DNA from: an uncultured Streptomyces sp.
GTDB lineage: Bacteria; Actinomycetota; Actinomycetes; Streptomycetales; Streptomycetaceae
Direction: 5' to 3'
DNA: 11,231 bases
Assembly (NCBI GenBank): GCA_946480485.1
Contig: CAMLJW010000146.1
Coordinates: forward strand, 1 to 11,231
The notes under the pieces were generated by a model. The model had not been told where the DNA came from and searched no databases. It saw nothing but the letters and a program-made list of their open reading frames with translations. Shown here in pieces: positions 5,383 to 11,128 of this stretch. Position numbers and translations under genes: made by a program. Positions within the stretch are counted from its first letter, which is position 1; each line of letters opens with the position of its first letter.

Positions 5383-7245
5383 GTGGCAGCCACTCCCTTG
5401 CTGGCACTGCGGGGGGTCTGCAAGCGGTTCGGCGCGGTGCAGGCACTCACCGACGTTCATCTCGATGTCCACGCGGGTGAGGTTGTCGCTGTGGTCGGGG
5501 ACAACGCGGCCGGCAAGTCCACTCTGGTGAAGGCGATCGCCGGCGTGAACCCAGCGGATGTCGGCGTCATCGAGTGGCAGGGTCAGCCTGTCGACATCCA
5601 CGATCCGCAGGATGCCCAGAACCTGGGCATAGCGACCGTCTACCAGGACCTGTCGCTCTGCGACGACCTCGACGTCGTGCAGAACCTTTTCCTCGGCCGT
5701 GAACTCTGCAGGTTCGGCATCCTCGCAGAGGCCGCGATGGAGGAACGAGCCCACAGGCTGCTGAACACCCTGGCCATACGGATCCCCACCGTGCGCATCC
5801 CGATCGCATCGCTCTCCGGCGGCCAGCGCCAGATGGTGGCGATCGCCCGCTCGCTGATGGGCAAGCCGAAGGTGCTGGTGCTGGACGAGCCCACCGCCGC
5901 TCTCGGTGTTGAACAGACCGCGCAGATCCTTGCGCTGATCGAGCGCCTGCGTGAGCAGAGCCTCGGCGTGCTCCTGATCAGCCACAACATGGAGGAGGTA
6001 CGCGCGGTCGCGGACCGGGTGGCGGTACTGCGCCTCGGCCGCAACAACGGCTTCTTCGAGATGAAGTACACCACCCAGGAACAGATCATCTCCGCCATCA
6101 CCGGCAGTGACACCATGGCCGTGACCCTGCAGCACAGTCTGCTGCCCCGCGGTCTGCCCGAGCAGAACGCCCTCGATGTGGCCTACCGCTATCTGCCCGC
6201 GCAGGCGGGGGTGGGCGGTGACTGGTTCGACGTCATCCCACTGCCGGGAGCACGCGTCGCGCTGGTCGTGGGTGATGTCGTGGGCCACGGCCTGCACGCC
6301 GCGGCCACGATGGGCCGTCTGCGCACCGCAGTCCACAACTTCTCCACGCTGGACCTTCCGCCCGACGAACTCCTCGGGCGCCTCGACGCGCTGGTCAGCA
6401 GCATCGACCAGGTCGAGGCGGCGACCGGCGGCGGGGTCCCGATCACCGGGGCGACCTGCCTGTATGCGATTTACGACCCGATCTCCCGGCGCTGCGACCT
6501 GGCCCGGGCCGGCCACCTACCGCCCGCGCTCGTTCACCCCGACGGCACCGTGGACTTCCCCGACCTGCCTGCCTGTCCGCCCCTGGGCCTGGGGGACCTG
6601 CCCTTCGAGACCGCGGAACTGCACATGCCCGAGGGCAGCCAGCTGGTCCTGTACACCGACGGCCTTGTCGAAGACCGCAACCGCGACATCGACGTCGGGC
6701 TCGACCTCCTGCGCAGCGCCCTGGCCCACCCCGACCGAGCGCTGGAGGCGGCCTGCGAGGCGGTGCTCGACGCACTGCTTCCCGCTCACCAGAGGGACGA
6801 CATCGCTCTGCTGATCGCCCGCACCCGCGTGCTGCCGGCCGATCGGATCGCCGTCTGGGAAGTACCGTCCGACCCGTCGGCCGTCGCCGGCATCCGCAAG
6901 GGGGTCACCCGGCAGCTGGCGGAGTGGGGACTGGACGAGATGGTGTTCGCCACGGAGCTGATCCTCAGCGAGCTCGTCACCAATGCCATCCGGTACGCCA
7001 CCGGCCCGATCCGGGTCCGGCTACTGCGGGACCGCCGCCTGATCTGCGAGGTCTCCGACGCCAGCAGCACCTCCCCGCACCTGCGCTATGCCGCCACCAC
7101 GGACGAGGGCGGACGAGGGCTGTTCATGGTCGCTCAGTTCGCCGAACGCTGGGGTACCCGGTACACCGAAACGGGCAAGGTCATCTGGGCGGAGCAGCCG
7201 CTGCCCGATCAGCCAGTGGTCGCTCGTGACTCCTCCCCCGGCTGA
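5383..7245 (+). CDS. Fusion protein: sugar ABC transporter ATPase + SpoIIE/RsbU-type PP2C phosphatase + anti-sigma-type HATPase
   Basis: One uninterrupted 620-residue frame holds three domains. Residues 1-242 are a ribose-type ABC ATPase (single-domain FrcA-like): Walker A GDNAAGKST (39-47), Q-loop Gln88, signature LSGGQ (144-148), Walker B with D168/E169, H-loop His201; it ends at the usual family C-terminus TTQEQIISAITGS. From residue 245 a SpoIIE/PP2C phosphatase follows at once: AVTLQHSLLP, GGDWFD (278-283), GDVVGHG (297-303), YTDGL (424-428), DD (472-473), so the Mn/Mg ligands are present. Residues ~485-605 are a GHKL/HATPase_c_2 domain: N-box ELVTN (530-534), Asp559, GGRGL (576-580), as in RsbW-like anti-sigma kinases. 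Such phosphatases normally carry PAS/GAF sensors in front; here the ATPase takes that place. Start GTG 5383 has GAGAGG upstream and gives the family-like start; a TTG at 5266 is the upstream alternative. Each domain call is secure; the in vivo role is inference. Confidence 0.93.
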   Translation: MAATPLLALRGVCKRFGAVQALTDVHLDVHAGEVVAVVGDNAAGKSTLVKAIAGVNPADVGVIEWQGQPVDIHDPQDAQNLGIATVYQDLSLCDDLDVVQNLFLGRELCRFGILAEAAMEERAHRLLNTLAIRIPTVRIPIASLSGGQRQMVAIARSLMGKPKVLVLDEPTAALGVEQTAQILALIERLREQSLGVLLISHNMEEVRAVADRVAVLRLGRNNGFFEMKYTTQEQIISAITGSDTMAVTLQHSLLPRGLPEQNALDVAYRYLPAQAGVGGDWFDVIPLPGARVALVVGDVVGHGLHAAATMGRLRTAVHNFSTLDLPPDELLGRLDALVSSIDQVEAATGGGVPITGATCLYAIYDPISRRCDLARAGHLPPALVHPDGTVDFPDLPACPPLGLGDLPFETAELHMPEGSQLVLYTDGLVEDRNRDIDVGLDLLRSALAHPDRALEAACEAVLDALLPAHQRDDIALLIARTRVLPADRIAVWEVPSDPSAVAGIRKGVTRQLAEWGLDEMVFATELILSELVTNAIRYATGPIRVRLLRDRRLICEVSDASSTSPHLRYAATTDEGGRGLFMVAQFAERWGTRYTETGKVIWAEQPLPDQPVVARDSSPG

Positions 7246-7363
7246 AGCCTTGGCGTGCAGGGTCATCTGGGCAGCGGCACGACGCGCGATCAGCGCAGTC
7301 ACCCGCCCACGACCAGCACGAGCACTCCGAAGCGCACTCACGCCAGGCCCTTGACCAGCAACT
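7246..7363. other. Short convergent intergenic region
   Basis: These 118 bp separate the ends of the ABC-SpoIIE fusion gene (+) and gvpL (-). On the minus strand, just past the gvpL stop, a frame reading KLKLLVKGLA then stop could be the tail of a lost gene, but it is too short to name. No compact terminator hairpin was seen. gvpS and gvpK, expected next after gvpL in Streptomyces, are absent. Confidence 0.4.
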
Positions 7364-8092
7364 TCAGCTTGCACAAAGCCCACTGAAGGAGTACGCGGCC
7401 CAGGGGCCGGTGAGTTCCACCCGCAGGCCCGGCCGCTTCTCACCCTTCGCGCGGTCCACCAGTTCCACGAATTCCTCTGATCTCGAACGCGGCACGAGAT
7501 AGGCGGCGTTGAGTACCTTGCGACCGGAAGCACGGGAAGTCGCTGCGTTCTGTTGCGTGTGGATCCGGGCGTCCTCCGCGAACCGGGCAAGGGTGCCGTG
7601 CAGCCGGCGGGCGAATTCCTCGGCGCGCACCCAGGCGCGAACCGAGTAGGACACCGCGTCGGACACCGCGTCGGACACCGCTTCGGAATCCTCGGCGGAC
7701 TCCGCGTACACCTCCACGCCCCATTCCACCCGCCCGTCGAGCCGGTCGAGCGTGCGCAGGAGGTTCCCCTCCTGGGCCTCCATCATCGTGCGTACGCCGC
7801 TGTCGTCCCGGAACACGGTGGCGAGCCGGAGCGGCAGGGGCGAGGTGACCACGGTGAGCGCGTCGATCACGCTCTTGTGGGCCCGCGTGGTCGCGCTGAG
7901 CCAGTGCGGGTCTTCCAGGTGGGCGCGCAGCGGCTCCTCGGCGAATTCCTCCTCCGGCACCGCGCTGACGACGGCGACCAGACCGTGGTGGGTCAGCGGT
8001 TTGGGCGGCACGCCCGCGACGCCCGTCAGCTGGGCGGGAAGGGTGGAGCCGAAGGGGCGGCAGACGGCGTAGACATAGCGCAGACCGCTCAT
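7364..8092 (-). CDS. gvpL: Gas vesicle protein GvpL/GvpF family
   Basis: A 242-residue cytosolic protein of the GvpF/GvpL family, minor accessory proteins needed in gas-vesicle assembly elsewhere. Family features are the N-terminal strand RYVYAVCRP, the HGLVAVVSAVPEEEF segment, AHKSVIDAL, PLRLATVF, VEWGVEVYAE, then a helical region with NAAYLVPRSR and the C-terminal VELTGPWAAYSFSG. It ends LCAS shortly after the conserved GPW-x-x-YSF, about where the family normally stops. ATG 8090-8092 is preceded by AGGAGGAGG and overlaps the TGA of the upstream gvpG-stub frame by ATGA, so translation is coupled. The order gvpF - gvpG stub - gvpL on the same strand supports gvpL rather than gvpF. A 12-bp repeat adds an (SDAV)-type stretch. 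With no gvpA or gvpJ nearby it cannot build vesicles from this locus alone. Confidence 0.88.
   Translation of the reverse strand: MSGLRYVYAVCRPFGSTLPAQLTGVAGVPPKPLTHHGLVAVVSAVPEEEFAEEPLRAHLEDPHWLSATTRAHKSVIDALTVVTSPLPLRLATVFRDDSGVRTMMEAQEGNLLRTLDRLDGRVEWGVEVYAESAEDSEAVSDAVSDAVSYSVRAWVRAEEFARRLHGTLARFAEDARIHTQQNAATSRASGRKVLNAAYLVPRSRSEEFVELVDRAKGEKRPGLRVELTGPWAAYSFSGLCAS
7649..7684. repeat. Three 12-bp tandem repeats inside gvpL
   Basis: GGACACCGCGTC occurs at 7649-7660 and 7661-7672, and with one change (GCTTC end) at 7673-7684. It encodes repeated Ser-Asp/Glu-Ala-Val units in the acidic linker of GvpL. Twelve bases keep the frame, so copy number may vary between strains. Confidence 0.85.
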
Positions 8093-8256
8093 GGTGCCTC
8101 CTCCTGCGTGTGTGGTGCGCGCCCGCCCTCCAACCCGGCGACGTGCGCGCGCGACCAGTGGTTCTCGCGGGCCGGTTCGTTGCGATGGGCGCGCAAGGCC
8201 CAGAGGCTGCCGCGCACGGGTGCGAGCGGCAGCAGCACTTCCCGGATCAGCCCCCT
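8089..8256 (-). pseudogene. gvpG: gvpG remnant (start codon lost, C-terminal part replaced)
   Basis: Immediately after the gvpF stop, a minus-strand frame reads GLIREVLLPLAPVRGSLWAL, matching the N-terminus of GvpG (typically MGLI/V...LLPLAPVRG). The codon where ATG is expected, 8254-8256, is AGG, which fits a single T-to-G change; no good alternative start with a ribosome binding site exists. After about 20 residues the similarity stops and the frame continues RAHRNEPARENHW...HTQEEAP to a TGA overlapping the gvpL ATG. GvpG is usually ~80-90 residues with an acidic helical C-terminus, not seen here. The tail may be the end of a gene that used to precede gvpL (gvpJ in the common order), joined by a deletion; that origin is inference. 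Confidence 0.7.
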
Positions 8257-8260
8257 GTGC

Positions 8261-9013
8261 TCAGTGCCCCGTCGGTTCGGCGGGCTCGGACGGCCCGGGT
8301 TCGACGAAGCCGTAGGGCGGCAGCGGCCCGTTGACGCGCAGGTCGAGGTGTGGGTGCCTGGTGCGGAACTGTTCGACGGCGGCGAGGAACACCTCGGCCG
8401 ACTCACGGTCCACCAGGAAGGACATGTTGGCCGGCCATCCGGTGGACTCGTGGCCCACGCGCACGGAGTCGGCGACCGGTTCCAGGGTGTGCCGCAGGTC
8501 GACGGCGTCCTTGGTCTCGCGGGACCTCAGCTCGGCGGCCACCATCTCGCCGAGCCGCACCCGCTGCTCGTGACGTCCGCCGTCCCCCTGCCGTTTGGCC
8601 TCGGTGACCGACCTGATCTCCGGGTTCTCTGCCCTCACCCGGTGGGGTACGGCTTTTCCGTTGTGGCCGGCCTGGACGTTGTACTCGACCTTGTGCGCGA
8701 GCGCTGCGAGGCGCTCCTCGTAGTGCTCGACACGCATGGCGAGCACAGCGGTGACGGCCGCGTCGTCCGGTGCGACGCTGCCGAACCGCATGGGCAGGAT
8801 CGTGCCGCCCACGCACGCCTTGGCCACCACGTCCTGGTGGGCGAGCAGGTCGTTGCGCTGGGGCCGCAGCCCTTCGGGGGCGTCGCTGACGATCGCGGCG
8901 AGTCCGGCCTCCTTGAGGATGCGTACCGGCCGGGCCGGGTCGCCGACGCCGCGCCTGCCCTCGGGGAGCGAAGGATGTGAGTCGGCGGCGATGCCGTAGA
9001 CGTACGTGCTCAC
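8261..9013 (-). CDS. gvpF: Gas vesicle protein GvpF (GvpL/GvpF family)
   Basis: A 250-residue GvpF/GvpL-family accessory protein. It begins STYVYGIAADSHPS (the family's YVYGI strand), continues with LAAIVSDAPEGLRP and the mid-protein GGTILPMRFGSVAPDD motif, has a charged helical middle (VEHYEERLAALAHKVEYNV; RQGDGGRHEQRVRLG), and ends MSFLVDRESAEVFLAAVEQF ... VNGPLPPYGFVEP, the conserved GPxPPYxF end. Thus it looks full length. The start is GTG 9011-9013 with AAGGAGG about 8 bp upstream, inside the tail of the gvpA remnant; the remnant's TGA overlaps this GTG (GTGA), so the old gvpA-gvpF coupling is preserved. Its placement upstream of the gvpG stub supports gvpF. Whether it has a function without the shell protein is unknown. 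Confidence 0.88.
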   Translation of the reverse strand: MSTYVYGIAADSHPSLPEGRRGVGDPARPVRILKEAGLAAIVSDAPEGLRPQRNDLLAHQDVVAKACVGGTILPMRFGSVAPDDAAVTAVLAMRVEHYEERLAALAHKVEYNVQAGHNGKAVPHRVRAENPEIRSVTEAKRQGDGGRHEQRVRLGEMVAAELRSRETKDAVDLRHTLEPVADSVRVGHESTGWPANMSFLVDRESAEVFLAAVEQFRTRHPHLDLRVNGPLPPYGFVEPGPSEPAEPTGH

Positions 9014-9128
9014 TCCTGTGCCTCCTTCCCGCGCGCGGTGGCCCTGCGGGCGCGCGGCCGTGGCTCGGCCTCGCTACTCCCCCCGCCTGCTCGAAGGCGT
9101 CCGAGACGGTCTCGGCGGCGCCGGTGCT
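9010..9128 (-). pseudogene. gvpA: gvpA remnant: C-terminal tail only, frameshifted
   Basis: Minus-strand codons from 9128 to 9084 read STGAAETVSDAFEQA, and after a one-base shift codons from 9078 to 9010 read SSEAEPRPRARRATARGKEAQE and stop. Together they match, from memory, the C-terminal extension of Streptomyces GvpA (a GAAETIS-DAF-x-QA helix followed by a basic PRPRARK...RRKEEQE tail). The shift lies in a run of six G (9079-9084); one more G would restore the frame. The whole hydrophobic vesicle-shell domain is gone, so no functional GvpA can be made. The TGA overlaps the gvpF GTG as expected for gvpA-gvpF. Confidence 0.65.
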
Positions 9129-9156
9129 CCGCGGTCCGCCCGCCGCCTAGCCCGAC

Positions 9157-9246
9157 GCCCGGGAACAGCACCTTGCCGGGGCGGTGCGCCTCCACCGTGT
9201 GCCGGCCGGCCCGTACGGTCTGCGCGGTGCCGCCCGTGGTCACCAT
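9157..9246 (-). pseudogene. LigD-type primase/polymerase remnant (N-terminal end only)
   Basis: From ATG 9244-9246 (AAGGAG 5 bp upstream, good ribosome binding site) the frame reads MVTTGGTAQTVRAGRHTVEAHRPGKVLFPG. The part TVRAGRHTVEAHRPGKVLFPG matches the opening of the NHEJ-type DNA primase/polymerase domain (LigD PolDom; typically V-E-V-x-RPDKVLFP). The expected TKADLxxYY continuation is missing; the frame instead runs through GvpA-tail DNA out of its original frame to the TGA at 9010, giving a 78-codon chimeric frame. A normal PolDom is ~300 residues, so about 90% is gone. A GTG six bases further upstream is the alternative start. The peptide may still be translated, since signal and start are intact, and it would keep ribosomes moving toward gvpF. 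Confidence 0.65.
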
Positions 9247-9258
9247 GGTCACTCCTTC

Positions 9259-9270
9259 CGTACGCGTACG
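9259..9270. repeat. 12-bp perfect palindrome between transketolase and ligD remnant
   Basis: CGTACGCGTACG is a perfect palindrome in the 34-bp gap after the transketolase stop, just upstream of the remnant's ribosome binding site. It could be a protein-binding site or a small hairpin; CpG-rich alternating sequence makes chance occurrence fairly likely. Confidence 0.4.
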
Positions 9271-9280
9271 CGCGCGGCCC

Positions 9281-11128
9281 TCATCGCACGACCGCGTGTT
9301 CCACCAGCAGCTTCGCCGAGGCCGCGATCGACTCCGCGTCGATGCCCGCGGCGTGCAGCTGCTCCTGTGGCGAGGCCGAGCCGGGCATGGTGCGCACCGC
9401 GAGGCGGACCAGGCGGGGTGTCGGGCGCCCGTCGAGGAAGGCGTCGAGGATCGCGTCGCCGAGGCCGCCCTCCTCGCGGTGATCCTCGACGGTGAGCAGG
9501 CAGCCGGTGTGTTCGGCGGCGTCGCGCAGGGTGCCGCGGTCGACCGGCTTGACCGAGTACAGGTCGATCACCTGGACGGGGATGCCGTCCCGGGCGAGCA
9601 GGTCCGCGGCGGCCAGGGCCTGGTGCACCGTCACTCCGGCGGCGACGATGGTCAGCCGGTCCCGGGCGGAGACGCGCAGCACCTTGCTGCCCCCGACGGG
9701 GAACTCCTCGTTGGGGCCGTAGACGACCGGTGACGCGCCGCGCGAGGTCCGGAGATAGCGGATCCCCTCGCAGCCCGCCATCAAGGCGACCAGCTTGGCC
9801 GCCTGGTTGGCGTCGCAGGGGTGGAGGACGGTCGAGCCGTGCAGGGCGCGGAACATCGCCAGGTCCTCCAGGCCCATCTGCGACGGCCCGTCCTGGCCGA
9901 TCGCGACGCCCGCGTGCGAGCCGACGAGGTTGATGCCGCTGCCGCTGATCGACGCCATACGAATGAAGTCGTGGGCGCGGGTGAGGAACGCGGCGAAGGT
10001 CGAGACGTACGGCACCCAGCCGCGCGCGGCGAGCCCCACGGCGGCGGCGACGAGCTGCTGCTCGGCGATGTAGCACTCGAAGAACCGGTCGGGATGCTCC
10101 TTCGCGAAATACTCGGAGCGCGTCGAGTCGCTGACCTCGCCGTCGAGGGCGACGATGTCGCCGCGCGCCGTGCCGAGCGCGGCGAGTGCCTTGCCGAAGG
10201 CGTCGCGGGTGGCGACCTCATCGCCGATCTCGTAGCGCGGCAGCTCCAGATGTCCGGCCCGTACGGCGTGCAGCATGCGTGCCGGGGGCGGCGGCTGGAC
10301 CTCGACGCGAAGGTCGCGCACCCCGCCGAGTTCCTCGATCGCCTCGTCTGCGTCGGGCAGCGGTTTGCCGTGCAGCCCCTCTCGGTCCTGGACGGCCGCG
10401 ACGCCCTTGCCCTTGAGGGTGCGGGCGAGAATCGCGGTCGGTTGTCCCTTCGTGGAGACGGCCTCGCCGTACGCGCGGTCGACGGCGTCCACGTCATGGC
10501 CGTCGATCTCGATCGTGTGCCAGCCGAAGGCCTGGAAGCGGCGTGCGTACGCGCCGAGGTCGTGGCCGTGCCGGGTCGGCCCGCGCTGCCCGAGCCGGTT
10601 GACGTCCACGATCGCGGTGAGGTTGTCGAGGTGCTCGTAGCCGGCGTGCTCGGCCGCCTCCCACACGGAGCCCTCGGCCAGCTCGCTGTCGCCGCACAGC
10701 ACCCACACCCGGTAGCCGACCCGGTCGAGCCGCTTGCCCGACATGGCGATGCCGACGCCCACGGGAAGGCCCTGCCCGAGCGAGCCGGTCGCCGTCTCGA
10801 CCCACGGCAGCCGACGCGGCGTGGGGTGTCCTTCGAGCCGGCTGCCGAGCTTGCGGAAGGTCATCAGCTCGGTTTCGTTGATCGCACCGGCCGCCTTGTA
10901 CACGGCGTACAGCAGGGGCGAGGCGTGTCCCTTGGAGAGGACGAACCGGTCGTTGCCGGGGTGGGCGGGCCGGTCGAAGTCATAGCGGAGCCGGCAGGCG
11001 AGGAGGACCGCCATGAGGTCGGCAGCGGACATCGAGGAAGTGGGGTGCCCGGAGCCCGCCGCGGCCGCGGCGCGGACGCTGTCGACGCGCAACTGCTGTC
11101 CCAGCTCGGTGAGTTGACGACTTTTCAT
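9281..11128 (-). CDS. tkt: Transketolase
   Basis: A 615-residue, apparently complete thiamine-diphosphate-dependent transketolase (non-oxidative pentose phosphate pathway, transfer of two-carbon ketol units between sugar phosphates; cytosolic). The PP domain shows GSGHPTSS with His28, SKGHAS (65-70), EGHPTP and GSLGQGL, and the ThDP/metal motif GDSE (146-149) to Asn177. HGKPLP (253-258) follows. The Pyr domain has ECYIAEQQLV with catalytic Glu356, and the C-terminal domain is present (DLYSVKP, VEDHREEGGLG). The length and the ECYIAEQ and HGKPLP motifs are closer to mammalian-type transketolases (~620 residues) than to E. coli TktA (~660). ATG 11126-11128 has GGAAGGAGA upstream and overlaps an upstream stop (ATGA). 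From memory, a transketolase gene flanks the gas-vesicle cluster in Streptomyces; a housekeeping copy probably exists elsewhere. Confidence 0.95.
   Translation of the reverse strand: MKSRQLTELGQQLRVDSVRAAAAAGSGHPTSSMSAADLMAVLLACRLRYDFDRPAHPGNDRFVLSKGHASPLLYAVYKAAGAINETELMTFRKLGSRLEGHPTPRRLPWVETATGSLGQGLPVGVGIAMSGKRLDRVGYRVWVLCGDSELAEGSVWEAAEHAGYEHLDNLTAIVDVNRLGQRGPTRHGHDLGAYARRFQAFGWHTIEIDGHDVDAVDRAYGEAVSTKGQPTAILARTLKGKGVAAVQDREGLHGKPLPDADEAIEELGGVRDLRVEVQPPPPARMLHAVRAGHLELPRYEIGDEVATRDAFGKALAALGTARGDIVALDGEVSDSTRSEYFAKEHPDRFFECYIAEQQLVAAAVGLAARGWVPYVSTFAAFLTRAHDFIRMASISGSGINLVGSHAGVAIGQDGPSQMGLEDLAMFRALHGSTVLHPCDANQAAKLVALMAGCEGIRYLRTSRGASPVVYGPNEEFPVGGSKVLRVSARDRLTIVAAGVTVHQALAAADLLARDGIPVQVIDLYSVKPVDRGTLRDAAEHTGCLLTVEDHREEGGLGDAILDAFLDGRPTPRLVRLAVRTMPGSASPQEQLHAAGIDAESIAASAKLLVEHAVVR

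Noticed and set aside
5110..6516. Minus-strand in-frame extension upstream of the permease start
   Set aside because: It is antisense to the ABC-SpoIIE gene and shows no domain; the permease has its own strong ribosome binding site at ATG 5107-5109.
7251..7345. TGGCGTG / CACGCCA inverted repeat between the fusion gene and gvpL
   Set aside because: Arms are 81 bp apart, too far for a terminator stem, and 7-bp matches of this kind are common in such DNA.
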